A DNA stretch of 64,000 bases, taken from positions 48,105 to 112,104 of the forward strand of contig JAUCBJ010008614.1 in the NCBI GenBank assembly GCA_032718475.1, given 5' to 3'. Both the position numbers and the translations under genes were made by a program. Source of the DNA: Nemertoderma westbladi. Lineage: Eukaryota; Xenacoelomorpha; Nemertodermatida; Nemertodermatidae. This document shows, piece after piece, positions 11,501-23,500 of this stretch. Under the pieces are notes generated by a model that saw nothing but the letters and a program-made list of their open reading frames with translations, was not told the DNA's origin and did not search any database. Within the stretch, counting starts at the first letter, position 1, and each line of letters starts with the position of its first letter.

Positions 11501-14500
11501 ACATCCGATTACAATCTGGACAAACGACGCAACGGACAAACGTGGACAATCTAACCATAGCAACTCTAATTTTTATAATCCTATACTTCTCATCGTCTCA
11601 TCATATAATGTTTTACATGTATGAAATGCGTTATTTGAGCGTATTTAAAAAAAAATTATATATATTGATTCAAAAAAATACTCTTGTCTGAGTTTTCTCG
11701 AACCCAGTAAATATAACATAGTTCCTGCGCACTTTCGACTGAGGTATTTTTCGCATTTCCTATCACTAATTTAGTGATAGAAAAACTCTCTCCGACTAAT
11801 TTAGTGATAGAAAAACTCTCTCCTACTAATTTAGTGATAGAAAAACTCTCCTACTAATTTAGTGATAGATACTAAATAGTAATCATAGTAAGCGAAGCAG
11901 TATATACTATCTTGCTTTGATTTTTTTACCGATTTTATAGAGAAAGGGTGGATTTTTCATCCCTCTAGCATTTCATGATCACTTAAAGATAATAAAATAC
12001 AATATACCTACTTACATACAATACAGTACAGTACTGTACGGCATGTGCGTATGTAATCGGTAACAGGGTGGTAGGGGGTATAGGGGAACTTGACGCAAAC
12101 CCAACCATTTAACAATGTTAATTACAAATTAAGGGAAAAGATCCCGGATTCTAATCAAAACAATAAACTAAGGTTAATAGAACAGGTTACAGTTTTATTT
12201 TTGGTAGTCATCAGCTGTAAATTTCTTTGGTTTTCCCATGGGAGGAACGAGTTGTGTTGCTTTGGAAGTCCCCCCCCCCCCCCCCCCCCCCGGTTACCGC
12301 TACCGTTATTTATTATCAGATACTTTCCGCGCAATAACGTTCATCCCTCTCCAGGGGAGAATCGTCGCAAATAACAGCTGATTACTCTCAAAAATAAATC
12401 CTGAAAACCTTTTCTATTGACTTTAGTTTGTTGTTTTGCTTAGAAAAACATGCCACTGTAACCTGCTCCTTTCCCTTTATTGATAATTTGACATTGAGGT
12501 GAGATATAAATTCGCCGAGATGGGATTTGCTTCGAATCCCCCCCCCCCCCCCCCCCCCCCCCTCTCTCTCTGAACATTAGTTTCAATACGTCTTCGTGCA
12601 AAGTTATTAAGTAGATACTCTGGATTATCATTATCTCTATAAGCTGCAACATTGCCCTTCCACCGCCGCCATAAAGACATTCCCTAAACCTAATTTTGAC
12701 TGTTAAATTTATCAGTTGGTTGGTTATCTTCTCTAACCAACAGGTTGGCTTTCAGATGTACTGGAATCCATTATATTACTAGCAGTTGTAGTAGCAGGAG
12801 TTTCAGTTGATGTTGTCGCAATGGTTGTTGGGCTTGATTCTAAGTGGAAAAACATAAGACAACTATATATTATATTGATATATACAAATAATACCGTTAT
12901 GCCAATGACTCCAACGTAGCACACCTTATTGTGTTGCTTCATTAATAGTCGCCACACCACACATGTACACATCTGCACAACTTACCTATACCTATGCTAT
13001 AATGAATACTGTGGTTCGTTTTTTATTTGTCTTGTTCCCACTTAATCTTCAACTTCCCAACGCTTTTATTTCCTTTTTTAGCGCTTTAATCCTCGTTGCT
13101 TTACTTGTTCTCACTCACTAGGTTCGTTCATCTAATAAATCACTCGATTCAGCACAATGTCAACGGTTACTACACACACAAGTAGGCCTCTGTGTAATGT
13201 AAACAGAAAACGTTACCTTTGCCGTATAGTACCTGACCTGAATGGATTTGAACTTTACTTGATCTACAATTAACCACCAATCTGGCCGTCTTGTTGACCA
13301 TCTACTAACCTGTTCCGTGCGCATCCTGTTGTATCATGTTGTATTGGAGTAATTGATGCGCGTTCCGCTCAGTCAGTGTGTAAAGGTACAACCCACCCAC
13401 TGCCGATCCCGCAATAGCCAATACAACCAATATTAGTGCGACTATCGCCACCCACAATGCGGCTCGTTGGTGACACAAACAACAACGACTTCCTCCACCT
13501 TGTACGGTTGATGTTTCCTTGTCCAGAGTGTCGTCTAGACTCCCCAGTCTGTTTAACTCTATTGCGATATCAGCTGAGCTCTCCTCATGAGAAGGTGCTG
13601 CTGTTTTCTTTCCATGTTTTTTCGGTTTATCTATTTTTTCAGTTTTATTAATCGGCTTATCTTTATCAGTTTTTTTATTCTTCTTTTTTTCTTTTTCGAC
13701 TTTTGTCGCAGAAGATTCATCTTTAACATATCCAGGGTTAATCTCGCCCGTATTGTAGTATTCGTCGTGTGTACCTGTAACGCCCCCCGGCGAATCTCCA
13801 GAGTATGGATAAGTTGGTTTGAACGGAGGTGTTATATAGGAAGGCTGTTTTTGTATTTTTGGCTTTTCTTTCAATGTTGGTTTCTTCTTTTTTATTACCG
13901 GCCCCGTGATTGGTTGTTGACTGCCTCCCACCTGGCCTGTGATTGGTTGTTGACTGCCTCTCGCCTGGCCTGTGATTGGTTGTTGACTGCCTCCCGCCTG
14001 GCCTGTGATTGGTTGTTGACTGCCTCTCGCCTGGCCTGTGATTGGTTGTTGACTGCCTCCCGCCTGGCCTGTGATTGGTCGCTGACTGACTCCCCCTACC
14101 CTTCCACTTGCGGCAGCTCCTTTCTGCTCGTTTCTCCGTACAAAGTGACCGATACTGTTCATCCTGTCCCTCTTGATCGTTTGGCTTACGGTCGCCTATT
14201 TCACTGGCAGTCTTTATATCGGAGTAATGGCCCTCTTCATCCTCACTATCTGACGAGCCCCCCACTTCCATGGTATTTATATAATCTGGGTCGTTTACTG
14301 ATATATTCTGGTATACATTGGAGGTCCTCGGGTTCTCCGGCGTTTCATTTGGTTTAAATTTTTTCCATTTTTTCTTTAACTTTTCCGCTAGATCATCATC
14401 GGCTTGAACTGAATCCATAATTTACTGAGCAGAATTTAGCGTTCTAAAATACTATTTTTTGTAATTATTATTATAGTTTGAGTAAATTAATTGTACTGGC

Positions 14501-17500
14501 TAATTATATTCTACTATAATTCTATTGTAAGACTATGTATATAATAAAATTTTTCAAATTTTTTTCTGGAAAATGATATAGTTCGTTTATTGTTTTGGTT
14601 GAAGTTAGGTCTTATGTAACTTCTTGGAATGGAAAATAGTCTAAAGCTGTCTTAAAGACCCTAATTATATAATAAGTTATGGAAATGTAAATGTAACAAA
14701 AATTATTGACACATTGAAAATTATTATAACAAAAATGAGTCTCCATCCCAACTCGTTATCTATTACAATACAGAGAGAGACTGAGATTGTTATTAATTCG
14801 ATATCGAAATATATATATATATATCGCACTAATCTAGTCTGCGCTCTGCGTACACTTCTAAGCCTAATCAACTAATGAAGCGCTCGTTGATTTAAAAGAG
14901 CTATCCATTGCAACCCTAGACCGATTTACAAGTTACGATTTTTTGAGCAACTTTTTAAGCAACTTGGTGAGTAACAGATCACGTTTCGTCGTAGTGTGAA
15001 CACGAAGTTTACGGAAAACACGTTCACACGTTTAAACTGCAAACACGTTAAGTTACTCTAAATCAACTTTAATTATAAATGAATTGTTGTGGGGAGGGTG
15101 ACGGTGAATAAATATATATGTTATATTATATGTTTTGTACTTTCCTATGAGTGACTGTAAAAGGCCTATATATGATAGCCCACTCCAAAGTGAATACATC
15201 TTCTACCGCCCTGGTAGCTCAGTGGTCTTAGGACACACACTCGGCTGATGATAACCGGAAGTTTGAAACCTAGGTACCGAGTTCGAGCCCCAATAGGGGC
15301 GGTTGATATTTTTCACTATGGAGAGCATTATCATAATATACTATAACATATATATTTATTCACCGTCACCCTCCCCACAACAATTCATTATAATTAATTA
15401 ACACGCATGGCCGCATACGGGGTTACAGTGGTTTCTACAACACTGTATAATAGTTATTCTTTGAGGCATGGTTGCCATTTCTGGCAGAGCACGGGAATAA
15501 CGTTGTACTTTCCTATGAGTGACTGTAAAAGGCCTATATATGATAGCCCACTCCAAGAATGCTACGCCGGGTACATTGTGTCAAGTACAATGCACACATC
15601 TCCAACCAGACACTATATAACATTGGAGGTGTCTCATTGGTTCCCCCAAGCTTGACACTAGAACAAAATCGCCTCCGCTTTGCAGGACATTGCTTTCGCC
15701 GTGAGGACCAGCCAGTGCATAATCTTGTACTTTGGCAGCCTCATGGAGTGAATAAGCATGGTGGACAGCCCATGACTTTCTTGAGACGCATCTTAAAGGA
15801 CACTGGCCTTAAAGATGCGGATGATCTAGCAAATGTCATGGGTGATAGGGAGTTGTGGCGGTGCAATTTTGTTGACAAGCCGGCACAGCATTCTTAAAAA
15901 TGCAGCTGCAATGCAGCATGCCGATCCTAGTAGTAGACACCAAACGACTCGACTCTGTGTTATGTGAAATTTTATAAATTACATTAAATCGAGATGATTT
16001 ACTCAGAAAATTAAAATATTAGTGTCTCACGAAATAAATAAAATAAATATTCAATGTAGTTGGCTTATTAACGAAACCAACTTATACTAACTTCCTGGTT
16101 CGCTACTTGTTCCCCGATACATAGCGCACGGGCCAAAATTTAGCGGGTAAATCCCTTAAATAATTACTGTAAATCCTAACCTAATCTGTAAATCGTGCCA
16201 AATAGTAATACTATTATTCTTTATGGCCGATTTGTATTAACCCGTGTTGTGGCTGTAAAAAAACCCTCATAAATTGTCTACTTACTGTTATATGGTGTGG
16301 TATGTATGGGGGAGGGAGGAGGTTAAATAGTCTTTAGGTTTATAATAGGTACAGTACGTTTTATGTAGTTGAACGGCTACCTTAATGACATCATGTCTTT
16401 ATATAAGTTTGTGTTTTGTTTGACCACAAAAGTACAGTTTACGATTGGCCGTTGTTGGGACGTTTTGTTCCCACATCTTTTCAGACTGAAAAACTGGCCC
16501 GAAAAGCGTCACTAGTCAGTAAAAACGGCTGAATGTTATCATTATCAATATAAAAGAAAAGGATTCTAGAACAAAATAATGTAAAATGTGGTAACAAAAC
16601 GTCCGAAAAACGTCCCATAAAGTTCAATCGAAGTTTACTTTTATGTCGGCCGCCTGTATAGATAGCCAAGGACACCTTTTTAAAACTCTTATAAAATAAT
16701 TTAAAGGCAAGGTCGAAAATTCCGGCTTCATGGTGAACATCGACTGTTGAACTCTGTTGTGTATTCGTAGAAGCATTTGGGGGGGGGGGGGGGGGGGGGG
16801 GGGGGGATCCGTGTTATCAGAAAATTGCACATGTCTACAAGTATAATATCTACATCATCATTCTAACATTCGATGTGGAATTTAAATAAAATTTATTTAA
16901 TTAATATAATTGCAAATATTAATTTTGTTATTATTTGCAGCATAAAATAGACGGAGTTGGTCTTCTTACTATAACAGAGGACGATCTGAGACAACCCCCT
17001 CTTTCCATACCAGTTCTAGGCGACATCAAGCGGATTGTCATTGCATTGCGAGATCTCAAAAACCATAACGTCGCTGCCGTTAGGCGGTTGTCTACTGTGG
17101 ATTTCTTGCAATCAGAACCGCAGCCAACTCAAAGTAATAGAAGGCAGACAAATCATGTGTAAGTTTACATTATTAGATAACGATATGTTTTTACTTTCGT
17201 TTGGCATATTTCCGTAATTACAGACTAGTCTAAAGTCATGAACAATGTTCATGTCATGTCATACATCGAACATACATTTAATAAATTTATTGTGGGGCGA
17301 GCCACGCAGTAAAGGCGAGCCTTAGCGCACAATTATAATTAGTAAATAGGGCAAAATTTCATGTCCTGTCTGTCCCGTCTGTAATTAAAAATTCATTCGT
17401 AAATAACTTTTGAAGAATTTTAACTATTTTCAACCAAATTTTGTATGGGCATACTAGAGAAAAAGTTCCAATATTTTTGAAAGTTACGGGCAAATACCTC

Positions 17501-20500
17501 TCGAACTTTTGACTCCAGATCAAATCACTTGTTCGAACTTGCTCAAGTTCGCGTGCTGCGCGATGCCCCACGAACGTGTTTGTTTAGTTTATTTTAAACT
17601 TTTTGTTTTAAACTGATTCAACTGGATGTAATTTTAAATTATTATGTTTATTGTTAAAGTGGTTGAATGTGTTCTGATGACACAGGCCCACACAACTAGA
17701 TTATACTCAACCTCGATTACCATGCTGAGCCAGAACTTTAGCGCCTTTCACATTTTTAATAAGCAATTTAGTGTCTTTCGTCGAATCGCACACGTCGAAT
17801 TGATAGGTAATTCTTTACAATAACCCATAATCCGTGTCATCGGAAAATGACACTATGGTCAAAATTTATGTGAAAATGCCGTGTGAAACTTTCATTTTGA
17901 ATTGAGAGATTTGGGTTTTATTCAACTACTCATCTGGTTACTCGGACCATGTGAAGTATTATATTTCACTTTGCAGTTTAACTCATGTGAAGAATTCCAG
18001 GTTTTCACTAAATCAGCAGGTTTCCGAAGGGCTGATTCTAACCAAAACAATAAACGATTACGTATCTGTTATAAGACAGAAATAATCGCTAGAAAGCACT
18101 TAGCAATGAGAAATTTGAAAAAATACAAATTCTTCATATATAAAATTCCAGTAGAATTTCGACCGTAAAGTGAATACCTGGTATTCTTCACATGGGCGGT
18201 TACTGTATATCTTACGCATAGTAACGCTTTAGGAATTGTAGTTCGTTTATATTTATTATATATTTCTTTCCAGAATATATCGAGAAAATGGTTCAAATTC
18301 CGATTATTGTAGCACAGACGGCTTCGTGCAATCACACACAGACACAACAAGGTACAGATTAAATCAATTAATTAGATACAGTACGAAGTAAATATATAAC
18401 TAATCAGTTGACTCTTTGTGTAGTACAATTAGAGTAGGTCACTCATACCGAATAACAGATGAATCTCACGGTTGGTTTTATAATTTATAGCTACTTGACT
18501 TCCTAGGGTTTTATACAATTCGCCCCCTAGCGGCCGTCAGTAGAATTATATAAGTATGTCTCTGCATAGAATTTCTAAACCTTTTATATAATACATGTGT
18601 ACCAAGTACCAATGTACATGTGTTTCCAAGGATAACGACGACAATAGACCGACAGGTCCACTAATTAATTCTACCGGCTACGGTATAATAATCACCCCCC
18701 CCCCCCCCCCCCCACCCCTTATAACTTTTTATATTAAATATAAAAAAAGTTCTATTTATTTATATCTTAATTTAATAATAACAAATCAACTAGATTTTAT
18801 GGCCTTATTGGGTTTCTGTTTAGCTGAAATCGTATATGACACTAAACAATTTCTTTTCTGGTTGATTAAAAATGGTATTTTACTACTTTTTAATATGTGC
18901 CAAATTTGTACGAAACGTTCAAGTTTATAACAGATCAGTTAAAAAATCCATATATTTCACAAAAAATTATTAAAGTTTTATGGGTCATTTTTAGTATATT
19001 TCTCTAATTATACATAATTGCGGTTTCGGCCGGAGTATTCCGGCATGTTTAATTCAGGGTCCGTCCGGAATCAAAATATAGATTCCATTACTGAAGAACT
19101 GGAAGTGTTAATGGAAAGGACAGATTACAGCTGATTTGTACCTTACCTACCATATCAACTAGTATTTCAAAATATCTACCTTTTACCTGAGCCGCTAGCC
19201 GAATGGTTAGAGCGTCAGTCTTTCAACCTGGAGGTCACCAGTTCGATCCCACCTGGACGTCATTGACGAATTTGCTAGGCTGTGCCCAACGAAAATGATA
19301 AATTGATCTGGCACTCTGTTCTACCACAAACTTATACTTGATATCCAACTTTACAGTCCATATCTCATTAAATGCTGCAGATCACACCCCTAATCTATTT
19401 GTCACGAGACGATTATAACCAACTCTACTGTTAGTAGCTCGTCTCTTGGCACGATCGATGTACGACACTCTGTTCTATACTGATAAACTTGTACTTAATT
19501 TGTTTGTTTTTAATTGGTATTGTTATTGTATATATACGTATCAGCGGGATGTAAATCACTATTTATTTTCATAATAAATAGTTAATATTCCACATGATTA
19601 AAGATTTTTAATTAATTTTAGATTTCCACCAGAATATACAAAGACAATCATTTCAACAATCTATATCGTCTCAGTTGCCTTTGTGTCTTCCTTTGTTATG
19701 GCTATAGTTCACGACAGAGTTCCCGATATGGTGACCTACCCGCCTTTACCTGACATCGTGCTAGATAATGTTCCGTATATACCATGGGGATTCCACATAG
19801 CTGAATGTGGGTAATAGTGCTGGACAATGTTAATTTCTCTAAATTTGTAATATTTAATTGTCTTCAATCAAAAATTCGAATTTTTAATATCGAAGATCTT
19901 TCTTCCTTACACTACAGTATGTTCTCTAACCATACAATCCCCATTCTTCCTTACAGTATGTTCTCTAACCATACAATCCCCATTCTTCCTTACAGTATGT
20001 TCTCTAACCATACAATCCCCATTCTTCCTTACAGTATGTTCTCTAACCATACAATCCCCATTCTTTTCCTTACAGTATGTTCTCTAACCATACAATCCCC
20101 ATTCTTCCTTACAGTATGTTCTCTAACCATACAATCCCCATTCTTCCTTACAGTATGTTCTCTAACCATACAATCCCCATTCTTTTCCTTACAGTATGTT
20201 CTCTAACCATACAATCCCCATTCTTCCTTACAGTATGTTCTCTAACCATACAATCCACATTCTTTCCTTACAGTACGTTCTCTAACCATACAATCCACAT
20301 TCTTTCCTTACAGTACGTTCTCTAACCATACAATCCCCATTCTTTCCTTACAGTATGTTCTCTAACCATACAATCCACATTCTTTCCTTACAGTATGTTC
20401 TCTAACCATACAATCCCCATTCTTCCTTACAGTATGTTCTCTAACCATACAATCCCCATTCTTCATTCTTCCTTACAGTATGTTCTCTAACCATACAATC

Positions 20501-23500
20501 CACATTCTTCCTTACAGTATGTTCTCTAACCATACAATCCCCATTCTTCCTTACAGTATGTTCTCTAACCATACAATCCCCATTCTTCCTTACAGTATGT
20601 TCTCTAACCATACAATCCCCATTCTTCATTCTTCCTTACAGTATGTTCTCTAACCATACAATCCCCATTCTTCCTTACAGTATGTTCTCTAACCATACAA
20701 TCCCCATTCTTCCTTACAGTATGTTCTCTAACCATACAATCCCCATTCTTCATTCTTCCTTACAGTATGTTCTCTAACCATACAATCCCCATTCTTCATT
20801 CTTCCTTCAGTATGTTCTCTAACCATACAATCCACATTCTTCCTTACAGTATGTTCTCTAACCATACAATCCCCATTCTTCCTTACAGTATGTTCTCTAA
20901 CCATACAATCCCCATTCTTTTCCTTACAGTATGTTCTCTAACCATACAATCCCCATTCATTTTCCTTACAGTATGTTCTCTAACCATACAATCCCCATTC
21001 TTCCTTACAGTATGTTCTCTAACCATACAATCCCCATTCTTCCTTACAGTATGTTCTCTAACCATACAATCCCCATTCTTCCTTACAGTATGTTCTCTAA
21101 CCATACAATCCCCATTCTTCCTTACAGTATGTTCTCTAACCATACAATCCCCATTCTTTTCCTTACAGTATGTTCTCTAACCATACAATCCCCATTCTTC
21201 CTTACAGTATGTTCTCTAACCATACAATCCACATTCTTTCCTTACAGTATGTTCTCTAACCATACAATCCCCATTCTTTCCTTACAGTATGTTCTCTAAC
21301 CATACAATCCCCATTCTTTCCTTACAGTATGTTCTCTAACCATACAATCCACATTCTTTCCTTACAGTATGTTCTCTAACCATACAATCCCCATTCTTCC
21401 TTACAGTATGTTCTCTAACCATACAATCCCCATTCTTCCTTACAGTATGTTCTCTAACCATACAATCCCCATTCTTCATTCTTCCTTACAGTATGTTCTC
21501 TAACCATACAATCCCCATTCTTTTCCTTACAGTATGTTCTCTAACCATACAATCCCCATTCTTCCTTACAGTATGTTCTCTAACCATACAATCCCCATTC
21601 TTCCTTACAGTATGTTCTCTAACCATACAATCCCCATTCTTCCTTACAGTATGTTCTCTAACCATACAATCCCCATTCTTCCTTACAGTATGTTCTCTAA
21701 CCATACAATCCCCATTCTTCCTTACAGTATGTTCTCTAACCATACAATCCCCATTCTTCCTTACAGTATGTTCTCTAACCATACAATCCCCATTCTTCCT
21801 TACAGTATGTTCTCTAACCATACAATCCCCATTCTTCCTTACAGTATGTTCTCTAACCATACAATCCCCATTCTTCCTTACAGTATGTTCTCTAACCATA
21901 CAATCCCCATTCTTCCTTACAGTATGTTCTCTAACCATACAATCCCCATTCTTCCTTACAGTATGTTCTCTAACCATACAATCCCCATTCTTCCTTACAG
22001 TATGTTCTCTAACCATTCAATCCCCATTCTTCCTTACAGTATGTTCTCTAACCATACAATCCCCATTCTTCCTTACAGTATGTTCTCTAACCATACAATC
22101 CCCATTCTTCCTTACAGTATGTTCTCTAACCATACAATCCCCATTCTTCCTTACAGTATGTTCTCTAACCATACAATCCCCCTTCTTCCTTACAGTATGT
22201 TCTCTAACCATACAATCCCCATTCTTCCTTACAGTATGTTCTCTAACCATACAATCCCCATTCTTCCTTACAGTATGTTCTCTAACCATACAATCCTCAT
22301 TCTTCCTTACAGTATGTTCTCTAACCATACAATCCCCATTCTTTCCTTACAGTATGTTCTCTAACCATACAATCCCCATTCTTCCTTACAGTATGTTCTC
22401 TAACCATACAATCCCCATTCTTCCTTACAGTATGTTCTCTAACCATACAATCCCCATTCTTTCCTTACAGTATGTTCTCTAACCATACAATCCTCATTCT
22501 TCCTTACAGTATGTTCTCTAACCATACAATCCCCATTCTTCCTTACAGTATGTTCTCTAACCATACAATCCCCATTCTTCCTTACAGTATGTTCTCTAAC
22601 CAAACAATCCCCATTCTTCCTTACAGTATGTTCTCTAACCATACAATCCCCATTCTTCCTTACAGTATGTTCTCTAACCATACAATCCCCATTCTTCCTT
22701 ACAGTATGTTCTCTAACCATACAATCCCCATTCTTCCTTACAGTATGTTCTCTAACCATACAATCCTCATTCTTCCTTACAGTATGTTCTCTAACCATAC
22801 AATCCCCATTCTTTTCCTTACAGTATGTTCTCTAACCATACAATCCACATTCTTTCCTTACAGTATGTTCTCTAACCATACAATCCACATTCTTTCCTTA
22901 CAGTATGTTCTCTAACCATACAATCCCCATTCTTCCTTACAGTATGTTCTCTAACCATACAATCCCCCTTTCTTACAGTATGTTCTCTAACCATACAATC
23001 CCCATTCTTTTCCTTACAGTATGTGCTCTAACCATACAATCCCCATTCTTCCTTACAGTATGTTCTCTAACCATACAATCCCCCTTTCTTACAGTATGTT
23101 CTCTAACCATACAATCCCCCTTCCTTACAGTATGTTCTCTAACCATACAATACCCATTCTTCCTTACAGTATGTTCTCTAACCATACAATCCCCATTCTT
23201 CCTTACAGTATGTTCTCTAACCATACAATCCCCATTCTTCCTTACAGTATGTTCTCTAACCATACAATCCCCATTCTTCCTTACAGTATGTTCTCTAACC
23301 ATACAATCCCCATTCTTCCTTACAGTATGTTCTCTAACCATACAATCCTCATTCTTCCTTACAGTATGTTCTCTAACCATACAATCCCCATTCTTTTCCT
23401 TACAGTATGTTCTCTAACCATACAATCCACATTCTTTCCTTACAGTATGTTCTCTAACCATACAATCCACATTCTTTCCTTACAGTATGTTCTCTAACCA

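Larger units (their letters stand above)
5559..16940 (+). other. SAMD8: SAMD8 intron 1 (11.4 kb)
   Basis: It runs from GTACGT at 5559 to TTATTTGCAG ending at 16940. It contains a DNA transposon with target-site duplication, 68-bp repeats, MITEs, LINE fragments, poly-C and poly-G runs, a foldback with a tRNA-like loop, and a nested gene on the opposite strand. Stretches not listed separately (about 5612-6085, 7002-7390, 8128-8480, 10240-11765, 15937-16778) are AT-rich with no supported gene. Confidence 0.85.

Noticed and set aside
12440-12680. Glycine-rich - strand proteins
   Set aside because: They are produced by translation of the 25-nt poly-C run and have no other support.
13587-14357. 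256-codon + strand frame opposite the nested gene
   Set aside because: Phe/Cys/Trp-rich shadow of the - strand coding sequence and its 33-bp repeats.
15206-15303. Functional tRNA gene
   Set aside because: The T-arm does not pair and no anticodon stem can be drawn, although the acceptor ends pair; kept only as a tRNA-like repeat.
19192-19264. tRNA-Glu gene (TTC in a CTTTCAA loop)
   Set aside because: D stem and acceptor stem are mismatched, and related sequence recurs at 46300 with a simple-repeat tail, as for a SINE.
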